Positions 20,600 through 33,200 of a stretch of DNA of 64,000 nt are shown piece by piece (positions within the stretch are counted from its first letter, which is position 1; each line of letters begins with the position of its first letter). The DNA is from Acheta domesticus. Its lineage: Eukaryota > Arthropoda > Insecta > Orthoptera > Gryllidae. A program made the translations under genes and the position numbers. The notes under the pieces were generated by a model. That model was not told where the DNA came from. It made no database searches and saw only the letters and a list, made by a program, of their open reading frames with translations. The stretch is from contig JAHLJT010004567.1 in NCBI GenBank assembly GCA_031308135.1, forward strand, positions 37,832,389 to 37,896,388, in the 5' to 3' direction.

Positions 20600-21530
20600 A
20601 GTAATCCCTCAGTCGCTCAAGAGAAGTGTATTAAAGCTACTCCACGAAGGCCACTGGGGTATAGTGAAAACAAAACAATTAGCCCTCAGATACTGTTTCT
20701 GGGAAGGAATGAGTCAAGACATACAGCAGTTAGTGAGGTGTTGCGAAAGTTGTCAGACCAATCAGAATGCGTCAGGGAAAGACCTTGTATCGTGGCCCCT
20801 ACCACAGGAGCCATGGGAGGGAGTTCATGTAGACTATGCGGGACCTTTCAGGAACTCTATGTGGTTGATTGTGGTTGACGCCTTTTCCAATACCCATACG
20901 TAGTTGAGATGCGATCTACGACTGCGGCAGCAACCATCGAAGCTCTGGAGAAAGTATTCGTCTCAGAGGGCCTCCCTCAGGTGTTGGTCTCCGATAACGG
21001 CCCGCAGTTCACTTCATCGGACTTCGCTGAATTTTGCAGGGACAAATGGAGTGCAGCACATCTGCGCTCCTCCATTTCACCCATACTCGAATGGAGAAGT
21101 AGAAAGATGTGTCCAAACATTTAAAAGAGCAATGTGCAAGGTGCGGAGCGCGGGATTAACGAAGACCAAGGCTCTTTTGCGGGTACTGGCTACTTATCGA
21201 GCACTTCGTGGAAGAGACGGCAGGAGCCCGTCGGAATTACTCCGTGGTCGCCAGCGCAGATCATTACTCTCATTACTCCATCCAGGGACCGTTTACACAT
21301 CTCAAGGGGGCACACCTAAGTTCAGCGTAGGAGATTGAGTATTTTGTATGTCTTTTAAAAAGATCCGGCGTGGATCCCGGGAGTGGTGCAGGAGGTCAGG
21401 GGATCAAGATTGTATTGGGTGAAAACGAACGATAGAGTAGTGGTCCGACATCAAGAACAGATTAGATCTAGATTCAGGAAAGCAGCGGTCGATAGTCAGA
21501 AAATGTTATCCCAGCACCTATTTTGAGATA
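20600..21530 (+). pseudogene. Gypsy integrase remnant
   Basis: HHCC zinc-binding part: LLHEGHWG near 20640, and YCFWEGMSQDIQQLVRCCES in the 20664 frame. Core: VHVDYAGPF (first Asp), VLVSDNGPQFTSSDFAEF (second Asp, 20909 frame) and HPYSNGEVERCVQTFKRAM (Glu, 20904 frame). The three DDE residues are visible but lie in different frames. A C-terminal stretch near 21380-21480 (VKTNDRVVVRHQEQIR) fits the integrase tail. Confidence 0.84.
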
Positions 21531-22993
21531 AAGTTTTAAAAGAATTCATGGCGATGTCTAGTTCACAGGGGATCCTGCCACCGGTCAGCCCGACCACCCA
21601 CCAGACTGAAGAGCTAAAGATCTCTGCAGACGAGCAGAAAGTGGAGGTCGGAAACCTCCCCAGAATACGACACAGCAGTCGAAGAGGTTCAGAAAAAAAG
21701 TTCGTTTCGCGCCGTATCCGACGCTTTTGGGCGCGGAGGGTGCTGTAGCCGAGTCGGCTAATAATGGCAATGGATCACAGCAGGTTGTGGCGAGCTGGAT
21801 TGATCATGACGCGCCCTTGGTCAAGATATGTGGCGGGGCGGCCGTGACAATGGTGTGGGGGAGCCTTGGACACGAGCAGGAGGCTCTGCACTTGTTTTAG
21901 TGACGAGAAAAATAATACATAGGAACTTATAGAAGTGGAGATAGTCATTGTATTACTAAGTTTTTATTTTAATAAAAGAGTAATATAAAGTGGCAATATT
22001 GTTTAATTGTGAGAACTTAACAAAAATGAAAGCCAAATTTTTCCTTCAAATAAAATTTGTTCTCCATAATGTGTTCTTTCATTAAGGTCAGGTGTATTGT
22101 TTCGAAAATTTTGTAGTTTTCACGCAATAATGCTTTCAACTTTGCGATTTAAAAAAAACAAGATTTTTTCAAAAACGGCACCAAATTTTTTCTCTAAACT
22201 TTTGGTGAGGAAAGTTCCTATGAGATGACATAAACGTCATATTGCCTTTAATGATTTTTTTAATTTGTTTCTCATGTCGTTAATATTTACACTGGCGGCA
22301 ATTTGTTCACATTAATATATTTATGAGTACATGTGCTTTCTACAATGTTCAGAAAAGTTTCTTGAAAAGTCAACTGTATAGTGTGGAAACTAACTGAAAA
22401 TTCCGCATTTTCAGAAATGCTCAAACGCCATTTTCTCATACATGGCTCCAAATTTTTTTCTTCAAATTTTTCGAACAGACAGTGCTAATTGCACTCTTTA
22501 ATATAAGGCAAAGCGTAATGTTAATTTTTTTTCATTTAATTTTTTAGATTACATAAATGTAATTTTTTGAAAGATCTCTCACATTGTTAATATGCACATT
22601 ACCAGCAATTTGTAAACACAATTGTGTTTGTGAGTTGATGTACTTCAAATGACTCCTAATGAATTTTTTTCGAAAACTCAAAAATTTTCTGTGAGAAAGA
22701 GCTTCGAATTTCAGTAGCGCTTAAACATCATTTTCTTAAAAACAGCTCCAAATTTTTCAAAGAAAATTGCCATTTAGAATGAGGTTGTACTGTTCTTTAA
22801 TATTATTAAATTAATGTTTTTGTTCTACTATTAAGAAAGGGAAAAACTAAGAAAAGGTACGAAATATTTACTTTGGGCTGCGATAGATGGAAGCTGGTAA
22901 GAATATGTGGCAAGTCTGAATAGCTAGACGAGACCAAAGGAAACATAAAACTAGTATGGGAAAGTCTGTGCAATTCTGTAACATCACTAGTTT

Positions 22994-24056
22994 CTTTCTG
23001 TATTAAACAGTAGTTTTATATCCAGGAACCTAACCCACCATTCTTCATTGAAAGACAGGCTCAACATTCACGGATTTAACATTTCCGATGCTTTTTGGGA
23101 ACCTAACTCTCGTGAATGTTGGGGGATTACTGTAAAATGAATTTTTGTTTTACCCTCATTTCCAGCTTAAACTCAATCCTATGTCCATAGTCACAGGAAC
23201 AACAAGCCGAATCATTTTGTATCAATTTCAATATAAGCTTAAGGTGTTCCGAAGATTTATCGAAATGAATGTGGAGAAATAATACCAGGAAAATGAAAGT
23301 TGTTTGAGTATTTGAGTATAGCTTAAGAAAGATGGGCTCAAATACTTGGCACCATCTTGTGATGACTTTGCTAAAATGTCATGCCTCCCAATGAGTAAAC
23401 AGGTTTTGAGATTTTTTGTAAATTTTTAAGTTATTAATGATTTTTTGCAAATCGTAGTTCATATCAGATTTTGTGTGACCATGGAACCATAGAAATAAAC
23501 ATAATTCAGTATTTTTGCTTTTATTTGTACCTTTGAGCTTTCTGTTTTGTTTTATGGTGTTTCCTTTAAAAAACAGTTTGGTTGTGTAGTAATAGAAAAA
23601 ATATTTTAACAAAAATATATACATTTTTATTCTGAGTATTTGCATCAAGTCTTTTATTACTTTAGAACTTTTATTACTTACAATAAACAAAATTTGGATT
23701 CATTGCTTGAGAAAATATAATGATTCTTTTTTTGTGGAAAATCAAAGGGAGTGACCCACAGAAGGTCAAATTTTAAAACAATGCATGATTGTACTCACAT
23801 CTCAACTGATGTCTGATGTACTGTATAGTCTTGCAAATTAACACAAATGACATTTAAACTGACAAAAATTGTAGACTTGTAGTTTGGTATAAAATGTAAC
23901 TGTAAAATTATTATCGTATCAGATATTTTTAATTTACATACAAGCTAAGAAGGTATGAATCCATAGTCTTGAAGATATTATTTAATTAATTAATTTAAAT
24001 TACCAAATATCCACAGAAACTACCATTACACTGTTTAATCATTTCAAAGTTGTTCT
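22994..24056. other. 3' flank of serine protease gene
   Basis: AT-rich sequence between the repeat and the protease stop codon. The minus-strand AATAAA candidates (tttatt on plus) at 23653-23658 and 23670-23675 are about 385-400 nt downstream of the stop and could be the polyadenylation signal of the protease transcript. Nothing else recognised. Confidence 0.4.
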
Positions 24057-24215
24057 CTAAGAAAGTACAGCAGCAATCCACTGAAGAAAAGTGTGAGCTT
24101 TTATAAATACTGCTGGTAGAGTTGAATCGCCACACATGGGTCCAAAACTATCTATTCCAATCACGTAAAATATTTCATTTTCATCTTGCACCATTAATGG
24201 CCCTCCACTGTCTCC
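24057..24215 (-). CDS. Protease exon 10, catalytic Ser and stop
   Basis: Acceptor catattttcag. It encodes GDSGGPLMVQDENEIF, then VIGIDSFGPMCGDSTLPAVF, ending FLQWIAAVLS and TAG. Ser467 is the nucleophile. The pocket segment reads SFG (214-216) and Ala at 226, where trypsins have Gly. Confidence 0.94.
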   Translation of the reverse strand, partial: GDSGGPLMVQDENEIFYVIGIDSFGPMCGDSTLPAVFIKAHTFLQWIAAVLS

Positions 24216-27200
24216 CTGAAAATATGAAGACAAATAAATCTATTATCTTGTTAACTCTGTTTTTTTATAACTTTTATTTTTAGAACAGAATAATAATATT
24301 GGAGTATCAAAATAATTCCAATGCCCAGTGGTAGCTTGTGAACAAATGTTCATGAAAGGCAAAACAGAGGTAATTTAACAGTAGCAGATCTGGGTAGTGA
24401 GGGAGCATAGTAACAAGCCCCCCCCCCCTTCACTCCTGCTTTCTTTCCAATATTTATTTGGTAATTTTACTCAATTTAGTGAAAATAATTGTCACGTATT
24501 GATTGCATTCCCTTCTTTAACTATTCCCATTTTGCCTGAGTGAGTGTCATTTGAAGAAAAAATTTACATTCTAAAATAGTTGTCTTTCTCTTGAAGAAAT
24601 TGATAGGGTGTGGTCCTAACCGAGGCTGTAACCACATTTTTTTCAGGAGAGGGTTCAGATTAATATGGATTAATGAAAACTATTACATAATTAGCATAAT
24701 AGACACTTTCATTATTTTCTTTTCACAACAATTAACTATTGACATGTACAATAGTATAAAATTCAAAGTAGAAAATTATCGTTTTTTAAGAAAGTAGTGA
24801 CCAAAGTATTTCAGAAAAAAATTGAACCCCGCTGGCACCCTCTCTCTCCTCTCTCCAGGTACAGCCTGCATCCAAACTATAATTTGTCCTCTCCTGAAAT
24901 ACCTTCTGAATCTGTTCCTGATACAAAAATATTCTTTTGCATGTTTCTCACCAACAGGATGTAGTCATACTACATGTATAAGTAAACATTATTCAAAATT
25001 TGTCTTCAAAATTGTCCATCATCAAGTCAAGATAATAGTTTACAGTTCTTTCACTACATCAGTAATAATATTAATTTAAAAACAGATTTAAATCTGAAAG
25101 TATCAAGAAAAACTTACAAATAATCAGCAGCATATCAGTTTGAAAGTAAAGTAAAATAGTAGTAACCACTTTTTCTGCTTTTTACTTGACAATTAAAAAA
25201 ATACTGTGCTGCTAACTGTGACTGGAAATTGATGTCTTGAGTAAGGCCTGCAGTATCAAGACCATTTGCAATATCTTACTGATTGCATTTTATTGTACTG
25301 ATGAATTATTTTCTCTCTGTAACAACTCTCTACATCCTCTTGCCAAAGTCATGCCATTTTTAACAGCCTTCAACACATCTACCATTTAATATTCTTCATA
25401 TTTCCATATTTTCATGTTTTTCGTATCTCCCCCCATGTTTTTCAGAAATGTAAACAATGAGGTGTGGGACAAATTAAATGCTAACACAATCAGTATCAGA
25501 CAAACATCTCCAGTAACTGATGTACTTGTAAGCTTTTGATACTGATGATTACATCCTGGAAGGGAAAAATTTTAGGAAATATTGTAAGATCAGAGAATTG
25601 TCCATTAATGTGACAATATATTACCCCAATACCTGACAAAGTTTGTCAGCTACTGGAAATTGTGCAAAATTAGACTCTAGTGACTGACACCCCATATGTA
25701 ACTGGGAAATATCTTCTATGATATTTCTAACTTATAAAATTAGTATGTGCAAACCATATTGAAACACTACATATCATATCATAGAATTGCATTTAATGGT
25801 GATTAAATAAACACAGTTCAAGTATCCCTTTACCTCTCACATATACCAGAAGATTCTTGCCAAGTAATGACGTGCAGCAAGAAGCTTCTAATATGAGATT
25901 TATTTCTCCACAACATGATAGTCTGAAATTTCAGTGGCACTAACAGAACTCAAGAAAGTCTTCAAATTCAATACATCAAATTTTTATTGCCAATATATCA
26001 ATACAGACTTTAATACTACCAACTTCATTCGAAAATGTCTGATATTGGGAAAATGTCAGCTACCTTTGAGTGCCTTTACCTTATGAGTCAAACATATTAA
26101 GCTAGTACATATCCTATTGAGTTCTGAGAATTTGAGAAATTGAAAACAGGAGAGGATAGTGTACCCAAGTATAGAATACTATGCTTTGGGACTCAGGGGA
26201 GGCACTGCCTACTTTGCATGCAATGAGCTGCCACTGCCAATTATGTTCATTTATAAAAAGTATTCAAATAAAGATTTTAGAAAGGAACTACTGGGACAAC
26301 TTGTTGCAGAACATGATAAATATTGTCACTTAAGGGATCATCTATGAAAGACCTGTGCAAAGTTTTGACGATATTTTATCCCCTCTTGGTATATCCATCA
26401 GTGCCCAAAACAGCATCTCCCCCCCCCCATTCTTGAACTGATGTTCATAATCATTTTCATATTCTCCCCTTCTTCTCATCACGTGTTAATATAAAATATG
26501 GTGGAAAACTAAATGGAATTTAGTAATGCAATAGTTTGAAATGTTGATCTAAAGATGTTTAAAATACCATGAATTCTCCCTAAAGCTTGTGGATGTCTTT
26601 TATGGACAAACCCTAAAATGCCTATTTTTTTTGTTTATTGACAAGTGTGAATATTACCAATCTTTGGACCTAGTTGTTAAATATTTTCTCTGTGAGTGAA
26701 TCAACTTCTCAGCTACCCTTTTTTGTAAACAGCAATTCTTACATTGCAAGCTTGTGTAGTTGAACAAATCATGTAGTTGGGAATTGAAACATCCCTCCAG
26801 GCTGCTTGACAAGCTCTTCGGCTTACAAGAGGGGCTGATGTTTTTAGTAGTACTGGTGACAGTCCATTTTCAGTCATCCCCCAACCAGCAAACACTGGCT
26901 GAGCTGGCGAGAATATGATTCCTAAATAGAAGTTAAATAATCAAGAACTAACAAAAACCTTCATTGTACCTAAATAACTTGAGTTATACAGTAATTTAAG
27001 GAAGAAGAAAACTTTTGATCCCCCTAATTTGCTTTGAACTGTGGTGATCTGTTACTTGGGATTGTGATATTTAGTACCTTTGTATCCAGAGATGTCTGGG
27101 AAGTTTAAAGCCAATTATCCTGTTAGTATATCTCCTTCAATTGCATTGCTGCATTACAAAAATTGAATGTTTTATGTTTGGTGAAACATCTCTACAGAAT

Positions 27201-30200
27201 TGGTTTTTTGGAACTTTAAAGACAAAGTGATGAGATTGGAGGGCAAAGAATGATAAGCATCTGAATGATGGGGAAAGTGGACTGAACTAAACAGATTTGA
27301 GAAAAAAAGTTACAAAGGAAATTTATAGTGTTTTTTTCAGAATAGTAGATAAGAAATTACATATTGGTAGATTTTAAGTGATTTCAAAATATTTTCAAAA
27401 TACTTTTAAAAAAGGATCAAGAAACATTTAAAAATTCAGACAACTAATAAATAAAAAAAGATTCATTAGCTTAAAAAAATTATAAATGTCTTTCACCTGT
27501 TCGTGGTAAACATATTGGTTGTATAATGCTGCTGAATGTTACTCTCTCAGAGAGTTTCAGAAGAGCTACATCGTAATTTACTGTATGATAAGATGGATGA
27601 CGCATTATTTTACTCAATGTTTTTGTTACTGTATTTGGTTCCCGTGCAGAAATATCATGAGCACCTAATAAAATTTCAAATCGCTTTATTGGTGGTGTTT
27701 CTGAGGAACTTCTGGAGGAAAAAATAAAATCAAATCTAAATACGTTGAACTAATGTAGCAGATAGAGTAAAGACAATTAAAATCAGTATTTTACAATTCA
27801 ATGCAATGCCCTGCTGTAATCAACCAGTTAGAAGTTATTAATGAAGCAGTACATCGCAATGATGAATCAAGGAGAAGTAATGCAATCCATGGGAATTCAT
27901 GAGGAACTGCTTCATGTCCATTGAAAATATTTTCTGTCAATTTCCTGCCATGTAAGAAATGTGACAGTGAGGTGATACTGTCCAGAATGTTTCCATTTCC
28001 TTTCTTCATATTCATAGAAACTTTTAATTGGGACTGTGTTTTCGTTTCATTTTCTTGAGATATATCAGGAGTTCTTTGAAATTGTTGAATCCTTTGGATA
28101 CCACATGCTTCACAATCTGAAATATAACATATGATGTCCAAAGACATTTCTATTGGAATTTTAATTGAGGTAATTAATAATGTTGACTTTCTTGTTTATA
28201 TTATGTAGTGAGTATATTGTAATGCTACAAAAAATCAATGTTGAGATTTTGATGGCAGTTTTTAATTTTTTTTTTTAAATTTAATGTATGTATGTCCATT
28301 TGTTTTTGTCTGTCTGTTCTCTGTGCATCTGTGGAGAACACTGGTGCCTAAACCTTCCACAGGATTTTCTCCAAAATGGATATTTCCTGATTGACCTGGC
28401 CACTCACTAAGGGCCTGAGAATATGAAATGAAACTTTAATTTCTTTGTGAATCTTTAATTTACATGGAACCTCTAAGAGATTTTCAAAATTTTCTTTGAA
28501 AGGGCTTCAAAATTTGTTCTTTAAATGTCCAAATTATGAGTAATATTTTAATAACTCTGAGTTAAATTTGGTATGTTTCACAGGTTCTGGCAAGTTTTGA
28601 AATTCAATAAGTTTTATTGACAATTAGTTGTACACAAGTTTTATAAGCATACTTTTCCATGCCGGACAGGCTTTTGAAGAGAGAAGAAGAAACAACACAC
28701 TTTTGGCTATCAGGTACTACCAAAACATCTTTTCTGTCAAATTTGAACATTGATGTTTTGAAACATTACATAACTTTCTTTATGCTGCATGGATACTCCA
28801 TGAATACAACATAGAGAAATATAATCTGGAATTGGAATGATTCATGGGAAGTATTCATTTTTGCAATACTGAATATTGAAACATTAAAATTTAATATTAC
28901 CCTTTAGAAAATGATTTGATGAAACTTTTTCTGATGTATGGCACTTTAATATATCCAATTTGAAATCAAAAATTAAAACAAGTTATGTACCTGGAAGTTT
29001 TATTTCTTCACATCCAATTTGTGTTAACTGGATTTTCCATAAAGCTCCAACACTTTGTGTAACAGCAACTATTTTAAGTTTTGATATAGATGACACTTCT
29101 ATGAGTGCTGAAAATTCAATAAAATAAAATGACCTTTTAATATTAATTAGAGTTAATGTTTCCAATTCATCACTTTCTTTTCTAAACTGGTAAATGAACT
29201 AATAACATGTTTTACTCACTGGAATATCCATTTAAGTAACCACAAAAGGGAGTATTATAATTTCCATTAGATGGATTAATTAATATTGCAATAATATCTT
29301 CATAACATGAAGAGTCCAGAGATGGTGTCAGATGAGCCTCAAGGAAATCTATTCTGTTTTTAAATTGAAATTGAACAATGCTCATATTAAATATAGTAAT
29401 ATTTTTGTTACACTTTGTAAATACATTTTACATTCTGTTATTCTTAAAGAAATAGTAAAATTACACCATCAAAAAAAAGAGGAATAAAATTATAATTACA
29501 AAATACTTTATTAATATGATCTACAAAGAAATTGTCTAATATTATGCTGTTCAATGATACCAATAAACATAAAATATTGAATGGCAATAATACTTATTTA
29601 CAGAGTCAACTAATAACAATCAATATGTATGTACGAAAATATGAAAGATCAAAACAGCTCAAAAAAAGGTTGTTGGTAATATTGATTAGGGATCAAAAGC
29701 ATATTATATGTGCTTCCCAAAATGTTACATGAGATTTTGGAGGAAAATGGTTTACTTGCTGTAGATAACATCAACTAATGAAATGTAGAAACCAAAAACA
29801 CTGTATATGATTCTATAGTTGAAAGAAGAAAAAAATATGAGTCAGAAGTAGACAAATTGAAAATTAGGAAAATAATGTTTGTTTTTTTTTAAAAATTTGG
29901 TGGTTGGTTTATGAGGTTTTTTATAACAAGGTTGTATCAAAATCACTTTGTATCAAGGCTGATTAATCCGATACCTCAGTAATATACATTTAATGCACAT
30001 TACTTACAATTCCTACACAATTACTGGATTTACATTTTTTTTACACCACTACTGGATTATCGAAATGACTATGGCAGTCACTTTGATACGGAGGAACATT
30101 TAACAAAAGTACAAGAGACTGCCAAACATACACAAGTAATCATGGCCACTCTGCCCCCTGGCACAACAACATTCTGTAAACAACAAAATTAAGATTGCAG

Positions 30201-33200
30201 ATCATCATATAAGACAGCACTTGAGAGGGACACCTATCACACTTGTTGATCTTGACAACCTCTCAAGAAAACTCTTCACTTGGCATGATCTCCACATGAA
30301 CCACATAGGTAAACAAAAAATCGGAACCATGCTTGTCACGCACCTACTGGGACCCCTGCTCCTGCCATTCCACATCCAACTCTCTCTTCCACACCCCTGT
30401 TGCCCACTCCATGTCTCTCACCAGCCTCCAGTCCTCTCTTATTGCCGCCAGTTCCTTCTCCTACCCCTACGCCTCAACTGCCCACTCCACATCCTTCACT
30501 TGCCTCCACATCCCTCTTACCCCCTCCGGCCACCATGCCTCATTTACCCACTCCACTTCTTTCACCCTCCTTCACACCTCTTTTACCCTTCCCAGCTCCA
30601 TCACCTACATCCACTCTTCCTACTCCCCATCCCATCCATAAATACAACTTCCGTTGCAACCAAAAACCCACTCTTGTATATAACCTGTAGCAGCAAATAT
30701 CAGCTGGAAAATAGACAATATACACAAATAAAAACTATTTTCACATTCTTCACCAAAATGTACAGTCATTGTAAAACAAACTCACTGATATAGAAATACT
30801 ACTTGAGGAGAAGCTCAACCACATTTCAATATTGTGCTTTACAGAACAATGGCTGACCAAAGAACAATTAGATAATATACATATTCCAGGCTTCTCTTTA
30901 GCTAGCAGCTCATGTAGAAATATTAACAATGCACATTATGCATATGCTGGGACATGCATTTTTATTAAAGACACTATTAGTTTTGTACCCTACACAAATA
31001 CCCATCACTGATTTAACTTCGTCTTTACATTGCAAATGTTAATCGACAAAGAAGAGAAAGGAATCTACCAACTTTTATAATATTTATTGATTATGAAAAG
31101 GTTAATGACAATGTTAATAGACAGAAACTCTGGGAAATAATAGGAGAGGAGAAAGTTCCAAATCAGTTGCTCAATGCAACACAAAGTCTACACAAGAATT
31201 CAAGAATTAAAATACTGTTAAGAGAGGAAGAAAGTAGGCAGCAATAACAACCAACACTGGCTTAAGGCAAGGATGTGGATTATCACTCATCTACTTCAAC
31301 ATTTATAAACTAACCACTTAGTGAGAAAGTGGAAAAGGAAAGTTTGACAAGGAATACAGACCACAAAAGACAAGAAGATAGATACAATCTTGTTTGCTGA
31401 TGACCAAACTATTATAATGTATTCTGAAGATAATCTACAAAGACAAGTTTTTGAATTGAGTGGTCCAAGAATATTCCATGAAGACAGCAGTTCAGAAAAC
31501 AAAAGTCTTGGCAATACAAGGCAAGGAGCAAAGGAGAGCCAAAATAGTAACAAATGGAAAATTAGTGGAACAAGTAAATAAATTTTCATACCTTGGAAAT
31601 ATCGTAAGTGAATACAACCAAATTCAGGAAGATATAGAAAATAAACTTAATAACTACAATAGAATATGTGGAACAATTAAGAGACTTTTGGTAGAGGCAT
31701 GGACCCAGAAACACAAGTGAAATCCCACAATGTAGTTGCTAAATCGAGAATCAGATGTGGTTCTGAAACATGGGTAATGAAAGAGAGAGACAAACAAAAA
31801 CTGCAGGTGGCACATAAGAGATTTCTAAGACTCCTCATGCATGGTGTAGCATTTTTCAATACTAATTCAGATAAAAATGTCAGCATAATATTTTCTTTAA
31901 ATCTTGCAATGTAATTTCTTCCTGTGAATAAATGAATTCTTAACCATCAGAATTGATTGGAGTTGATAAACTTACCTACATGATGAATTAGAGTTTCAAG
32001 TCATAAGAGATTCTTAAAATTTTCAGATAATGAAAGGTTAAAAAAAACTAGTGGTACTACAACAGCACATATTTTCCTGTATCCTTCGTAATCTTTACAA
32101 TTTTTGAAAAAACAAAGAGTTCAATGAAAATAGAACTTGCACCATTTTAATAAGCCTATTTTGCACTATCTGAGAAAAAAATTAAAGAAAACATTTGAGC
32201 CTTTCTGGAGCAAATCATCTTTTAAAAATTGCCCTTTTATTTGACAAAAAAATATGCAAAAACGACTCATATTTGGAAAAAATGTACTTGCCCTCCTTTA
32301 AAGGTCTAATTTTTAAGAGGTTAAAATCTCTATCATCAGGATTGTAGTTGTATTAACAAGGCCCAAAAATGTTAAACTTTTGCAATCTCCAAAAATTTAG
32401 AGAATTCAATGAAAGTCAGATGTGTGCCATTTTTGTTAGCATACTAAATTTGCAGGGAAAAATTGAAGAAATAATTTAGAGATATTTTTAAGAAAATTTT
32501 GAAAATATTGAGGCTTCATGTAAAGTTCCTACAAAATCAAAATATTTATTTCAAATTCAAGAGCTCATGACATGCATCAGATCAATCAGGGAATATCAAT
32601 TGTGATGATAATCCTGCCTATGGTTTATAGCTGCGAGTGTTATTCATAGAAAGAACAATGGACAGACAATCAGTAGTAAACACATTTTTTGATATCAAAA
32701 ACCCACAAACCATGGATTCTGACTAAATAAAACATTGGAGGAAATTATTTACTACTAAAGGAACAAGAATGATCAATTTTTACTTTTCCATATATATACG
32801 TACATACGGAGTAATATACGTAGTATAGGGAAATTTATGTAATACTGCGGAAAATCGATTTCGAGATTTTAATGGAAATACCTGCCTGTCAGTCTGTAAA
32901 CAACACTAGCGCTTAAACCATACTTGTGATTTCTTCCAAAATGAATATTCCCTGGTCAATCTGCGTCCACTTGAGGCGCCGCGATTTTGGTTTTGAAAAA
33001 CTTTCTTCAAAATTTGTTGGTACTTTACATAAAGCTACCCGGTCATTTTCAAAATTTTCTCAAAAACGGCTCCACTTTTTTTCTTTAAATTTCTTGTAAG
33101 AATAGAGTAAAATACATTTATGAAGGTGGTACATAGAGGAGAGATACAATATATATACATTATATCTCTCCTCTATGAGGTGGTATTGATCTCATTTTCA

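Larger units (their letters stand above)
19563..22021 (+). mobile_element. Gypsy (Ty3-like) retrotransposon, internally deleted and frameshifted
   Basis: Domains in order on the plus strand are a gag zinc knuckle (CFLCGKRGYIREVC near 19640), a protease with the DTGA active site in FLVDTGALINLEAYH (about 19830), RNase H (ERPIAFSSKTLKHQQNYSQI near 20020), an integrase zinc region (LLHEGHWG and CCESCQTNQ) and an integrase core. The reverse transcriptase that should lie between protease and RNase H is missing. Several frameshifts follow. No LTR pair could be recognised at the edges. Sequence style is that of K02A2.6/mag-like gypsy elements with no env seen. Nested in copy C of the unclassified repeat. 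Confidence 0.82.
19001..22993 (+). repeat. Copy C of ACTTTCCCGTAT family, split by a gypsy-like insertion
   Basis: The left part (19001 to about 19562) starts tactttcccgtatataacgg and runs to tcttcctacaactacaaaag. The right part (about 22022-22993) resumes at the equivalent place (ttcaaataaaatttgttctc) and ends at tgtgcaattctgtaacatca. Alignment with uninterrupted copies F and H shows that the sequence between is an insertion. Confidence 0.75.

Noticed and set aside
26159..26347. piggyBac transposase C-terminus
   Set aside because: Only about 25 residues look vaguely similar. No Cys-rich zinc region, no catalytic motifs and no TTAA-flanked ends were found.
30221..30793. 190-codon Pro/His/Leu-rich plus-strand frame and overlapping Ser/Pro-rich frames
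   Set aside because: These are readings of the CT-rich linker of the CR1/L2-like ORF1. The same linker, inverted, occurs at 39600-39860.
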